Below, piece by piece: positions 41,760 to 54,099 of a DNA stretch of 64,000 bases. How positions within the stretch are numbered: position 1 is the stretch's first letter; each line of letters begins with the position of its first letter. Origin of the DNA: Angiostrongylus vasorum (Eukaryota; Nematoda; Chromadorea; Rhabditida; Metastrongylidae); contig JADANN010000004.1 of assembly GCA_018806985.1 (NCBI GenBank), positions 1 to 64,000 on the forward strand, read 5' to 3'. The notes beneath the pieces are model-generated. The model was not told the origin of the DNA and did no database searches. It was given only the letters and a program-made list of their open reading frames with translations. The position numbers and the translations under genes are program-made.

Positions 41760-43398
41760 TACTGCTGCTTCTTGGAAACTAACTGGTCTGATAAATCTCA
41801 ACGCTGCAAATGAACTAGTAGAAGCAGCAAAGACAAACTACACCACAATCACCATCCACTAATTCCGACCAGCTTATAGCAAACTAACTGAATTAAAAGC
41901 TATCGAATCGGAATTTTGAATTGCCGGAGCCTACTAAACGTTCCTTCGTTGCTGAGGCTCGCATTTTGAATATGAAAGCAAGTGAACAAATGGGATGCTG
42001 TCCTGTGGGAAACAATAATATCTCTGGTATTCGCAGCTGCCTCCTATGAATTAGAAACTACTGAAATTTAAAATCTGTCCTAAATTTTTTCTAGGATTTG
42101 AGTTTCGAAGAAGTTTAAAGTTGAAAGAGAATTAGTTTCCTACAGATTATATATACTTCAAGGTGACGAGCAACGCTTCTTGCAAAACTGTGTGACGTCC
42201 TTGATTTCTTAAGGAAATCGCGCCGCTATGCTTCACGATTCCAAATTAAGCCATCCACCGTGGAAGCAACGCGAAATGTCATTAAAGCATAGGTCAGAAA
42301 ACAGAGTCCGCATCACAGTGCACAGATGGTTTACAAGGTACTGAACTGTAGACATTTATTTCATTCACCCATCCGTTGTTCATAACGACAATCTGATGAT
42401 AATAATAGAAGCTAACCCTCTAGAATCTACCCCAGAGGTTAAAGAAGAGCTCATTGCTACCCAATCAATAATCCTTTGTCAATCTCTTGTTTTAATGATG
42501 AGCGCACACTAGGTTATTTCAAAGCTTTATTATGTTCAATGTTTTAGCGCCGCCTTGCTCTTTCCAGTCGTAACGATTCGAGTTGAAAGCACGACTCCAA
42601 CCGTTTCGGCACCTGTATGGCAAAATTTTAAACAATAAAGGAGAATTATATACTTTTTACTTTCGCACTATATTTATATTTTATATAATTTTACGGATAC
42701 CTTTTCTGGAAAACAAAACTTAAATGAAAAGCAACAGAGACGTGGACGGAAGATTAAGACTGTCGAGCACATAATTAACAACTAAAAACATAAAACAACT
42801 GATTGTAAATAATTGGTGAAATTTAAACAACAAGTGGTGAAGGTCGTAAAGACATAAACAGATTTAATTAAAAGTTCTAAAAGCACTAAACTGACGGAGG
42901 AGAGTGCAAGCCAGTAAGGGGAAGAGAACTTGGTGCTAATGAGCGCGCATAAACAGGATATTTAAGGATTCAAAGAACGCCGATTCTTTCCATTGAGATT
43001 TTTTGGCCAGGTCGATCTGCATATCTCCGTCAGTGAGATGCAAATTAGAGAAAAGAAGAAAACACTGAGTAGTACAACAGTCTGGTTAGAAAATCATTCA
43101 AGCACATCCGTCCTAACTGCAATTAAATTATACCACGTTTTCTTTGAGCTAAATACTTTTTAAAAACGAAAGTCGGCCAGAACTTCAGTTCTCTGCACCG
43201 AAACGCAAACAGGTCTTCTGTAGTCGTAGCACTCTTACATGAAAAAGAAACAAATACTTTAGAAGAAACATTATAATATGATGAACATTGGCTTCTTACT
43301 ACACCACAAACGTTTGAAGTAATAGTAAAAAAGAAATGTAGACTACTGGCAGTGCTGGGTTGTGATGAGATAACTTCACAAACAACCTGGTGAGATCG
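41760..43398. other. Intergenic, upstream of the hydroxylase gene
   Basis: It must hold the promoter, but no specific element could be recognised. Confidence 0.35.
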
Positions 43399-43527
43399 AT
43401 GGACTGGAATGAATCCGCGCGCTCCGCGGTTCGGTCACGGTCGATGACCAGAACCTCGCCAGAGACACTGCGACGAGCAGAGGCGCAGGACTGGGTGGGC
43501 GCGGAATACGTGCGCTCTAAGAAATAG
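43399..43527 (+). other. GC-rich short open frame (42 codons)
   Basis: A locally GC-rich stretch in AT-rich DNA encodes MDWNESARSAVRSRS...ETLRRAEAQDW and stops with TAG. It could be a small ORF or a first exon; no partner exon was found. Confidence 0.25.
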
Positions 43528-44052
43528 GGCTACAGATGACCTTTTAAGAACAAGCCTACAGACATGATGGGAAGCTGACCGGACCCAAAGTACATTACGA
43601 CAACGAACTGGTCTAGCGGGATTTTTGAGGTATTTCAAGAAACACGTCTACTTAAACTTCAGCGGAACTACGAATAAGTCCTCAAAATCCAATTTTTTGT
43701 GCGAATGACGGTGACTACCGCCGAAATTGAAGAACGGCCTTTGCAGCTGTATTTTAACAGTCTCAAGATTTTTCTCTGAAAAAAGAAACTAGAAAGTAAA
43801 TAAATCTTAAAGCAGAGCTCTCAAATTATCAAAAGCGAAAAACGCCCACTATAGTGCAAAGAACGAGTGTTTCTACTGAAATAAGAAAACCATTTCTGTC
43901 TTGTTTCGGTGATATTTCCCTCACCACAAAGCAAGCATTTTTATACAGAGCGGCTGTTGATGATACTGATTGCCCGGCCATAATAATTTGATCTTTCACT
44001 GTTTTCCTCGATGAGCAACCATGAGGTTAAGGGTACAGCATTTATTAACACA

Positions 44053-44095
44053 CAATGGCTAAAGTTACGGCGGCTTCGCCTTCTTCAGAGCCTGG
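44053..44095 (-). ncRNA. Hammerhead-like motif, GAAAC box mutated
   Basis: On minus: CTGAAGA, A, GGC(GAAGCC)GCC, then GTAAC in place of GAAAC. It is a PLE-terminus relic. Confidence 0.45.
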
Positions 44096-44461
44096 GAACG
44101 TCAAATTGACATACAATGCACTCAGTCAAACACTTTCACAACCTCGGCAGAAATACATTTAGAATCTACACAGAACGACTCGAAAGTTTTACGCGCTGGT
44201 GTTTTGGATTCGTACTCGAGGATAACAGAGTGGCTTTTACTTCAAAGTCTTTCTCATTATTTCTCTATGTCCAATGTGACAGGCCTATTGAAATATTTGG
44301 TTTTACTTCAAATTTACCTACAAGATATTTTTTAATACACACGCACATTACTGATCGATGCCAAGCTTCAAATTAACTCGATCTTTAAACCTGATTAATT
44401 ACTTTTCGAACTGACCGTCATTAAATATCGGCATCAATACATTCTTCTATTATTAAGCTAA

Positions 44462-44540
44462 CATGAGGTTGATAAAAAAGTTTATTCCGTTAGCGTATCC
44501 GTGTCTTCGTCTTCTTCAGAGCCGGACTGATCCAATCCGA
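44462..44540 (-). mobile_element. PLE terminus, same subfamily as 45.7/46.2 kb
   Basis: It shares gaggttgataaaaaagttta at the outer side with the pair at 45676 and 46220, and has a broken hammerhead-like core on minus (CTGAAGA...GGATAC). Confidence 0.5.
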
Positions 44541-44675
44541 TAATCTACGACTGGTCGTTGTCGCAATGTGGTTGCTCGTTGTTATTTGTTATGACTGTTT
44601 ATTATTATTACTATTCTGACTATTTATTAACAATATGCCTATATACTGCCTATAATATATATTGTTACAATATTG

Positions 44676-44784
<109 letters not shown>

Positions 44785-44799
44785 GATATGATGGTATAA

Positions 44800-45076
44800 G
44801 GGCGCGTGTAGCGCAGTGGTCCGAGGCGCCCTGCAATACACATGGAATCGATCTCCGCACCCCAGGCACACCAAGCTCTCCATCGCTCCGGGGTCGATAA
44901 ATTGGTACCAGAGTTGTATGGAAGGATAGAAGCATTGGCTCGATACATCGGAAGACCATTGCGAGTCATTGTAAAGGCCAGATATGCACTCAGTCACCTC
45001 CAACGATGCTTAATGAAGTAGAATGCACGGCACATCCCTTAGGGATTGATCAACGCCGAGAGCTCTATCCTTTTTA
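44800..45076 (+). repeat. SINE1 copy, full length
   Basis: From ggcgcgtgtagcgcagtgg to agagctctatcctttt, all landmarks present. Confidence 0.85.
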
Positions 45077-45164
45077 TGATTGTATAATATTACGTAATTA
45101 TAGCATTATTGTTAGCTATACATTATAATATTAATGTAACGTAATATTATACTGTAATATTGCA

Positions 45165-45590
45165 ACGTTTATTGAACGCGCAGTCGAGATGACGATGCTA
45201 GGAGTATCTTGTTTCACACAAGTAAGGGAAGGGATCCCAAGCTCCGACCTGCATCAACGAACAAAAGTCAAAGATGCCGTTCTGTACGCCAAACAGTTGA
45301 AGATAAGGCGGCCGAACACGTAATGCTTATGAGCGACAACCAATGGATAACAGCCGTTAGCGACTGGATTCCTGGTGTTAAACGCACTGCTGAAAGGCCA
45401 CCGACCCGATGCTCAGAGTTCTTCATGAAAAGCCTAGAAGAAAGCTATGATGCTCAACGAGTCCCTAGAGCGAGCAGAACCCACTGGGCTACTGTTGCAC
45501 GCGACAGGGAAAAATGGAAGATTTACCGGCGCCCGCTCGAGTCACTCGACGAACAATAGGACTACAGGTGATACAGGTGACAGGAATGTT
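45165..45590 (+). pseudogene. RTE-type LINE 3' fragment, copy G
   Basis: It reads from the ERAVE region (attgaacgcgcagtcgag) through MSDNQWITAVSDWIPGVK, RPPTRCSEFFMKS and RASRTHWATVARDREKWK to the end at LESLDEQ. It has the tail tacaggtgatacaggtgaca and is heavily 5' truncated. Confidence 0.85.
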
Positions 45591-45694
45591 GCAACATTAT
45601 TATTAGTATTACATTTTCATATTATGTAACGTATCTTGTAATCAATATGTATTTAAATTGTTGAGCTTACAGGACGTTGATAAACACATTTATT

Positions 45695-45731
45695 TGGCTA
45701 ACGTTTCGATGTCCCCGTCTTCATCAGAGCC
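45695..45731 (-). ncRNA. Hammerhead-like motif, minus arm
   Basis: On minus: CTGATGA (canonical core), A, weak stem II, GAAAC, GTT, AGCC. Stem II pairing is poor. Confidence 0.5.
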
Positions 45732-46160
45732 GATGATCCGACTCGGTGTTGTTTCCATCAACCTCGTGTAAGGTCGACAATTTAAAAACATGTTGATTAT
45801 TTTGCTACCGAGATTAAATGACGGGCCGCTTGAAAGAAAAGCTTGTACATTAGTACTATTTTATTACTGCACATTTATTATTCATATCGAAGTTAAATGA
45901 AAGTCGATCTACAATAGAATTACTTCGGCAAATGTTAGCTGGTGTAATGTCGACTGCTGCAGGATTAATTTCCCATTGAGCAACAAATGATTATCAGCGG
46001 ACCATCAAAATCATCAACAACCACGCTGTCTAAAAGAACATCGTCGAGAGAGGTAAATTCATTCAAGCGGTGCTCAAGCGAAGAATTTTCGACTCGATAC
46101 GACGGTGGAGACCCACTACTCGCGAGAACAAACGACTGTGTACGATAGACTGGGATCGTC

Positions 46161-46196
46161 GGCTCTGAGGAAGACGAAGAAGTCGAAACATCAGGC
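46161..46196 (+). ncRNA. Hammerhead-like motif, plus arm
   Basis: CTGAGGA, A, stem II GAC(GAAGAA)GTC, GAAAC, ATC, AGGC. Core and stem II are intact; stem I has one mismatch. Confidence 0.6.
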
Positions 46197-46222
46197 GAAT
46201 AAACATTTTTTATCAACCTTGA

Positions 46223-48205
46223 AGGAAAGTATATTGATTATGCATATTGGGTTAAAAAGAAAGTCAGCTTACAACAGTTTGGATTCAGTCTGGCACCTGC
46301 AGCAGTAGGGTAAACGATTGTCCCAGCTGTCGCACAGCCCTATCATTACAGCTTTAAATGCAAGAAAAGTCTTCCCGACAGAGTAAAGATTAATATCGTT
46401 TCAGTGTCAAAGAGACCAACAAATCTTCGAGGAAAACTTCGTTTTGTTCAACGAAGAACGATTTAGAAAATGAAAGTTAGAACCGCCTTAATTACAGAGT
46501 AATTATAGATCCAATTTCCCACACTATTCTTCCCAATATTTTCGTTGAAACCATAGACATTGTAACAGAAAACGTAACCCAACAAGAAGTTATGAGGAAA
46601 ACAATACCTTAAGAATACAAAAAGTAAAACGAAAGGATCAAAACGGGTAATCAATGAAATGAATTGTAGAGCTACATGATTACAATGACGATAAGTCGAT
46701 TTCAATTTCTATTGGCCAGATATCACTGTGCGACGGTGAGAAAAAAAACCGCCTAGTCATTTTAACAGACAAGCAGAATAAGGATGTGAAAAGCAACCTC
46801 AGAGAACAGATTCTCGGTCTCAAACAGCACAACTGACTTGTAAACTAGACAGCACAATTCATTTGGAGTGATTTGACAAAACCGGAGTAGTCCAGCAACA
46901 GTACTGGAATGGAAGACAATAGACTTGAATGCCTTCAGACTACAAGATCAACTAATGAATGATGGTATTAAAAACAGATTAATATGGGTTTTTGCTTTGT
47001 TCTCTCCTGAGAACTTCCTGGAAGCCAATATACATCTACAGAGTCGCCTAAGAAAAAAAACAGAAAATTGACAACATGATGTATCCAGCCTCCTAGAAAC
47101 TAATAACACTTATTGCGCTGAGAATAAAGAACTGCACTTTAGATATACCGTCGCAAATTTGAAAGTCTAAAGAATAGAGTGAAGAAACAACGAAAACATC
47201 TTTAAAGAAGCCGGAGAAAATATGCACATTCCACGCCTAAAAACAGGCTCTTCCACGCCCTTCCAGTTATTTTAAAGAATTACGGAGTCTTCCGTTAAAT
47301 GGCGATCACTCAATTATTAACTATGATGTTTGGGGAGGACAATAAATCCAGAAAATCAACATGTCTTAAGCGAGAGAAATATTTTTGCAGCGTCGGGCTA
47401 ACAGAAATGGCGTCTCGATCTAGTCGGTGTTCTCAGATTTCCTCCTCGTTACAACCTGCTGTCACATCCACCGATCATCTCGCATACAATGTGCTAGAGA
47501 TGAAATGTTAAAGTAAACACTATTACCTAGTTTTTAGTGCGAAGTACTGCTAGACTCAGGTTCTAATTTAAACTCCAACGATTCTGCGAATATCGGTTTG
47601 GCATTCAAAATTTCACTAATAGGGGAACACTGCATGAATGATTCATGCTTCCGCAAACGAAGCTTTCTATTTGTCGGGTAATATGAGTTGCAGAGCGTGA
47701 CTGGTCCAGGGGGGCAATGATGATGGTTGACATCATGAAAGTAAACCTATTGTTACATTCCATCGAGGACTCAAATAACTAAAGTACCAGACTTAGGGAT
47801 CTTTGAGTTGTCCCCTATGGGTTGCAATTATTTCGACACTTCTCATTTGAGAATGAATGCAATTGCATGCGAACTACATTGTCATAAACTTACAAGTCTA
47901 GAAAATAATTTGTTTCAATGGACGTTCCTTTGAAACTCAGCCACATCCTCTTTGTCGACACATCGCATCGAATGCAGATTTCAAATTCGCCATTTAGCGA
48001 TAGTACCGATTTTTTCTGAGAGCTCTATCAATCTGAAGCAAACTAAAAATACATGTTGAATTCCTCCAATTTGATCTTGTCACACTGTTACAGATTTTTC
48101 ACCACTTATTGATCAAACATGCTTGAGTAACTATGTGGAAGAGAGAATGTCGGCTCCATGTGCCTATTCTATAAATCAATGAATAAATTTGGATTACTCT
48201 GCTGA
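46223..48205. other. Intergenic, no feature identified
   Basis: AT-rich, short frames only. Confidence 0.35.
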
Positions 48206-48209
48206 TAAA

Positions 48210-48416
48210 GGGGCGCGTGTGGAACAGCGGTCGGAGGCGCCCTGCAATATACACGGGATCCATCCTCGCGCCCAAGGCTCACCGAGCCTTCCATCACTGC
48301 AAAGTCGGCGAACTGGTACCAGACTTGTCTGGGAGGACATCAACGTTGCTTGATGAAGGCGAATGCATGACGCATTCCTCAGGTATTGATCAACGTCGAG
48401 AGCTTTATCCATTTTA
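48210..48416 (+). repeat. SINE1 copy with internal deletion
   Basis: Head and 3' end present; the middle third (between gggaggacatc and gttgcttgatg) is deleted, so it is about 75 bp shorter than full copies. Confidence 0.8.
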
Positions 48417-48598
48417 TTGATGTTGATGAACACGCAGAAAAAAATACGTCATCTAGGTTGTAGTAATACTACTGGAGTCTTTCCACGTGAGCAGATTTAT
48501 AGCACCATGAACCAGAGGAACTTCAACTGTACATCTTCAGAGTCTGATATATGATATACTTTGGGAGACCTTTTGTTTTCACCTCGAACATGCCAATC

Positions 48599-49059
48599 TC
48601 ACAGGCCTCCTATTAAATAATGCAACACAGCTAAGTTGTATTGGTCGCATAGTTGTTGACGAGATTTCTTGGCAAGTAGTTCGTCCAGTGAGCATTCCGG
48701 ATGAAGTACATTTTCTATTTCTACAAACACCTCTCTAAACATAGGTCCTGCTGCCTGCAAAGTTTGTTCTGACGTTGTAATGCAAATAGAATTTGTCTCT
48801 TTCAATAGAACAATCTTCCGCCGCACACGTTAAAGTACTTAATGCATTGTGTTTTCACTTGATCAAGACTGTCTTCTTCATTTTTTAAAGTTATACAAAG
48901 ACTGAAGAAAGTAAAGAAATAGTCACTTGTTGTAAAAAACCAATTGTTTGCCGCCTGACACAACGCGATGAGAAAACAAAGGGCTTTGTTGACCAAGCAT
49001 AGAACAAGACTGCCAGCGGAACGACAAGCACTTGGTTTTCCCTTCAATTTATGTAGCAT
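48599..49059 (-). other. Two overlapping open frames, unknown
   Basis: Frame one (49059-48802) starts MLHKLKGKPSACRSAGSL and is hydrophobic in the middle. Frame two (48826-48599) reads GPMFREVFVEIENVLHPECS, then ELLAKKSRQQLCDQYN, and ends with a stop. TTTGCAG before the GPMFRE segment could be an acceptor. It could be a two-exon gene piece, a frameshifted old ORF, or chance. Confidence 0.25.
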
Positions 49060-49366
49060 CTATTCATCAGGCGTTTTGCTGACTTTCTAGTTTAAATAAA
49101 TACTTCCAAAACTATTGCTTTATTAAGGCCTAGTTTTTCTTTTTGGTAAACTCAAGCAAGTGGTGTGACTGCCATTGGCGATGACAGATGGTCAGCCCCA
49201 ACATCCTCATCTACGAAATTCCTATTTCCTTCTTCTAAATTTTTAAAAACACGAAGACATAGAGATGAAAAAGACCGTTTGAGGGCTCCTTAGAAGATGC
49301 ACAATGCAATCGACTGCAATAAGCATTGCAAAGGTCGTTGTTTGCACTTTTAGTCCATATATGCGA

Positions 49367-49650
49367 GGCGCGCGTGTGGCGCAGTGGTTGGAGGCGTCCT
49401 GCAACACACAAGTGGAATCGATCTCCCGCGCCCATGGCCCACCAGGCCTCCCATCCCTCCGGGGTCGGCAAGTTGGTACCGGACTTGTCTGGGAGCACAG
49501 CAGCACTGGGTCGATACATCGGCAGGCCACCGCAAGTCATCGTAAAGGCCTGATACGCATTCAGTCACCTCGAAACGATGCTTAATGAAGTCGAATGCAT
49601 GGCGCATCCCTTAGGGGATTGATCAACGCCGAGAGCTTTATGCTTTTTTT
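49367..49650 (+). repeat. SINE1 copy, full length
   Basis: All landmarks, from gcgcgtgtggcgcagtggtt to gagagctttatgcttttttt; one of the best-preserved copies. Confidence 0.88.
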
Positions 49651-49775
49651 ATATGCGACATATGATTTACAGGGCTTATCCGTGTATGCATTGAGCGTGT
49701 TTTATCCTTTCAGATATGCCTGGTACTGTTTCCTAATCATGGAGTGTGAGGATGATTTGTTAGTCTGAGCGCGAG

Positions 49776-50112
49776 ATCTGCGTCACGCAGTGTAGTGGTT
49801 AGTGATGCCATCGATTAGGAAGGAAAGCGGCTAGTTGAGCACCCTTTCCAACGCTCTCCCCTATTCACGTGAGAATGCCCTAACTCAGCTGCCTCCAAGA
49901 TTGCAAGGACAATCGACTCGACTAGCATTCTACAACATTCATAAGGAAGGCGAAATTTTCAAGTAGCAGTCGAAACAACAGACGAAATGTTCAAAGACGA
50001 TTGTGAACAACGAATTTGAGGAAAACGAATCGAATGCAAGAAGTGCTGGAATCCACAGAGTATATGTGATGACGGGTCATGTAAAATAGAGAATGTAAAA
50101 TGTAAAAAATAA
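49776..50112 (+). repeat. SINE3 copy
   Basis: Head gcagtgtagtggttagtgatg (A-box-like), ccaacgctctcccc, gattgcaaggacaatcgac, and a tail of catgtaaaat/aatgtaaaa units. Confidence 0.65.
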
Positions 50113-51600
50113 GGGGCTTAGAAAAGCTCACTTACGAAAACACGAAGTACAAAAAAAACAACACATTTGTTAGACGTGTCTCGTATATCGTGACCATGGT
50201 ATGGCTGGTAGGACGTTAGAGAAATCAACTTTATCGTTTGTCCAGGGAATAATCGAAAGAAGCGTAAAATTCTAGAATTACAAACATTACAGCAAAATGT
50301 TGTAAACCTTGTATCTGCGCTGCTGTTGTAAGAAAATAATGAATTACGACATTGGAATTGTACCAGTTCCATGCTAGTCAATACTCAAGATCTCTCAAAC
50401 GATGGACAGCTGTGAGAGTTCATCCAATGATCGGTTTCCAGCATCTAACTGTATCATTTATAATTCCTTTTAATGATATACCGACTTGAGCGACAAGTTC
50501 ACCATTTGTCCCTTTCGGGACAACTCCCCCAACATCTCTCGTTTACCCATTAGACACGAACAGCGCCAGATTTTTGCCACGCTGCGATTCATCTTTATTG
50601 TTCTGGGGGCACAAGTTTAGTGTTACTGGATTTCTTAACATGCGTTACGATTTACAAATTTAGTGACCATGCCCAAAATCTTCCTCTCTTCTTTTCAAAT
50701 CAAAACGAAGAACTTCCCATTTACTAGCACGTCTATCTCAATGCTCCAATGGAGCAAGGTTTGACCATCAAACGTATAAACGTTCTTTGTTTGCAGCAAT
50801 GGCACCGCTTCTGACTTTTGTCAGCCAGGAAAAGAATTTATCATTGCTGTATAAGTAGACAAAACCTTACCTGCACATCACTGATAAGGATTTGCATTTT
50901 TCAACTACCCAAATCATCTGCCAGACTACATTGGGAAGAAGAAAAAACCAAAAAATTCTTATGAAAGATGAAAAGACGGCTTCATAGCAGGATGCAAGAC
51001 TTCTTCAATTTAACAAAACACTAACGATTTGACTTCACGTGCAAACGAGCTCAGAAACAATTAGCACTTCTTCGAACTTGGGCAAGATTAAGCTCGTGTT
51101 TCAATTTCCGAACTATTAATTCATTGCGTTAGGTACGATCGACTTCATACCAACATACTTTTGTACTTTTTTGGCATTCACAAAAAATCGACGCAAAGTC
51201 CCTAAACTACAAGTGGTTTCGACCTTTTGCTGCTACTTTCTTCCTTACCCTCCCCACCCATAAGATGCGTTTATTGTGTTTCTATGACGTACTATTTTAT
51301 ATAATCCTGTTCAGTTTAAATGTCTTTTTTTAATTAACACTTACAACCAGATACTAGCTGACTGCAACTGGTAAACGTAGAGGAGTGCAGCCAGTAAAAA
51401 TTGGTTTCGATATGTGAGCTCCCGAAAATAATTCCGTCTTTCGATTTTAAACAACCGCTTCCCACCACAGAACGGACTTTAATCGTCGGAATAGAAGCTA
51501 TCATAATATGAAAGAGAAAAAACAAAAAAAGAGATCTTAAGAGAGAAAACCTTGCGCGCTCAGCTGTAGCGTTAACGTTAACACGTTAGTATTACTATTA
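50113..51600. other. Intergenic, no feature identified
   Basis: No recognised gene or repeat; short frames only. Confidence 0.35.
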
Positions 51601-51606
51601 CGTTAC

Positions 51607-51651
<45 letters not shown>

Positions 51652-51685
51652 TATTATTACTACTATTACGTTATTATTATTAACG
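51601..51685. repeat. (ATT)n microsatellite
   Basis: About 80 bp of ATT repeats with a few interruptions. Confidence 0.95.
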
Positions 51686-51854
51686 TTATTATTTCCGCCA
51701 TATCACCCATATCCATATTTAATCTGCCAGTTAAATGAAGGAGACAATAGATTGTATGTGAAAGTAAAGTTAATGAAGAAAAACGTTGACAATGCAGTAG
51801 TATCCAATGAGAATGTAGGAAGCGCTGCGAAAGGTGCAGATCAGTGGAACGCAT

Positions 51855-52175
51855 AAGGTGCTGGCTAGCCGCTAGACCTCGTGCGCATATTCATACCATC
51901 CATACTTTTCTAGGAAAAGCAGCCTCCAATCCATAAACATTGGCGACTACTTATAGCGATGACTTGAGAGCGCCCACGCACGCCAATACGAGTATTGCAG
52001 ATAGAATTAACTCAATCAGCATTCAACAATACTCATAACGAAGATCAAAAATTCTTAAGCAGCAGTCCTAGTGCGTGTGAATTCTAAGACCTCCGAGTTT
52101 GAAGAATGCAAGGAGATCAATCGAATAAAAATACTGGGATCGACAAAATATGTGATGTTGGACCACATAAAATTT
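51855..52175 (+). repeat. SINE3 copy, degenerate
   Basis: The second half matches the family (tcagcattcaacaatactcataa, agcagcagtc, gtgatgttggaccacataaaat). The head is eroded. Confidence 0.4.
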
Positions 52176-53630
52176 CAAAAAAACAGTATTCAATAACTTT
52201 CGGTATGCGACTTCTGCACGCATTGTCCTACAGAAAGAAAAAAGAGGTATTTATTGGAAGATGTAAAAATAATGACCGATTTTTGCACTGCAGATGTAGC
52301 AGAGAAAGAGAGAAAGAGAAGGAAACACGGAGAAGAGAGAAACAGGAGGAGAGAACAGGGAGTGGGGAAGACAAAGTTTTCAACAACAACTGGAATCTAC
52401 CTACGCACCGTTTCCATGAAGGCGCAAGTTTTATTGCTCCATAATAGCACAATTCCACCGACTTTCCTGATTATAAAGCTTCTGAAGGGAGTTTTGCGGC
52501 GATTTACAGCAGATGAGGTCAAATTTTCTGGGTCCACCCGAATCGACTCCTGTGTTGTCCAGTATGCATTGTAGTGTTAATGGTGCGACTGCGTTCTACC
52601 GTAGAACCAAGGGTTCCTTCCAACTCACCAATGCCGTGCCGGATACAACTGACAATTTGTTGAAAAAAAGCACTGGCAGTGTCGCCGGGATTCAAGAAGG
52701 TTTACTAGATGACCCTTCAAACCAGCAACTAGTCATCAATATCTCTGTTAACACATAGTTTAACTCTTGTTTTTCAACAACTGACCGCATTTCTTCGATC
52801 ACTGGAGTATTCTGGGAGCCGAAGAGTTCACGAATTTAAAACAGACATTTTGATCTGTGGCCGTGCAATTTTCGCAACATATTCCTTCGAACTTAAACTT
52901 GCTTAAGACTAAAATTTTTTAGAAACTGGTGATGAAATTTGAATTATTAAAATCCGCAGTACAAACGCTGCAGCCGGGCGCGACGCCATCTTGTTCCTCT
53001 GGTCAAAATCCCACTTTTTCAATGACGTTCTTATTCTAAATAGTTGCCTTGCGAGAAAGAAATGGACTGGAAACGTTCCGTTGGCTCCGGAACATCTTGC
53101 TGGAATAACAGGGCTTGTATTTTTGCATAGAAAAAATCTCGTAGATTCTAAAGCTTTTTTATCACGTTTGATAAAGTTCACTATGAGCTATGACTGTGTT
53201 GGGGGTAATTTTTGAATACGGTCAAGATTTTTGCTCCAGATGCTTCGAAATCAATGCACGTCGAGTGTCATGTGCTAACGGAAGTTTAATTTCGTGAAGT
53301 GTTCGGGTGTAAAACCACAATGAGTGCCGTAGACGATCCACTATTCGCGGAGATTCATAACTCACTCAAGAAAGAGAACATTTCTGATACACAAAGGAAG
53401 CACACTTCTCATCGACCCTATTCTTTTTTTTTTTTGTTTATCGATCAATCCATGTTATGTACTTCAAATGGGTACGGATTGTTCAATGATCTACGGTGTT
53501 TTTCTGCAACATTTCGAATAGGATTAAACATCACGGTGGATAGTTCCTAAAAAAATTAGCGTCTATTCATATGCTGGATCTTCATTAATACTATGGATTT
53601 CACTGAACTGTAGGGCTACTTTTACATATG
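52176..53630. other. Intergenic, no gene supported
   Basis: It includes a purine-rich low-complexity stretch (52300-52370, gagaaagagagaaag-type) that gives spurious charged frames. Confidence 0.35.
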
Positions 53631-53639
53631 GTCATTCCG

Positions 53640-53676
53640 GGCTCTGAGGAAGATGAAATCGCCGAAACATCGGCTA
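53640..53676 (+). ncRNA. Hammerhead-like motif, isolated
   Basis: GGCT, CTGAGGA, A, weak stem II (GATGAAATCGCC), GAAAC, ATC, GGCT. Stem I can pair with G-U pairs. It stands alone beside an R3 repeat. Confidence 0.5.
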
Positions 53677-53689
53677 TCGAGCAACGATA

Positions 53690-54095
53690 ACAGCAACAAC
53701 TTACTTGGATACTTGGATCGCCCATCTTCAGTGGTTGTGCGGTGTCCAGCTTAATTTCCATTCTTCTTCTGGAGTTTTGCTCCTTTAGCAATTGTGGTTC
53801 GCTGGAGACCAGAGGTCAGCCGGGCCAAAGTCTGCCTGAAGACCACCACAAGCAGTCTCCGCCCCTGTGGATCGGAGGAGATTTGCCACCATGCAACTAT
53901 TTGATACCAGGACGGTGGTGGATCCTCGTATTGGTGTATTGGTTTACTCTAAGCCAAGCTCCCAATGGAAAAAGCCAGCCTCCTTCTCAGCATAGGAGGC
54001 CCTCCTAAGGGGATGAATCTCTTCCCGCTGTACATCGCAGCCCAATACCCAGGAGCACTTCCCAGCAACGAAGAGAGGTAAACCGTAGAGAGGAC
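53690..54095 (-). repeat. R3 repeat copy
   Basis: Tail units ttacttggatacttggatc at the left, then the R3 body (ggtcagccgggccaaagtctgcc) to the end near gaggtaaaccgtagagagg. Confidence 0.7.
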
Positions 54096-54099
54096 AATA

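Larger units (their letters stand above)
45676..46222. mobile_element. Inverted pair of PLE-type termini, ~550 bp
   Basis: The outer ends gttgataaacacatttatt (45676) and its inverse near 46200-46222 each lead into a hammerhead-like motif (minus at 45695-45731, plus at 46161-46196). No coding sequence lies between. It may be a small non-autonomous element. Confidence 0.6.

Noticed and set aside
52106..52574. Charged frames rich in Arg/Glu/Lys
   Set aside because: They come from a purine-rich low-complexity stretch overlapping a SINE3 remnant.
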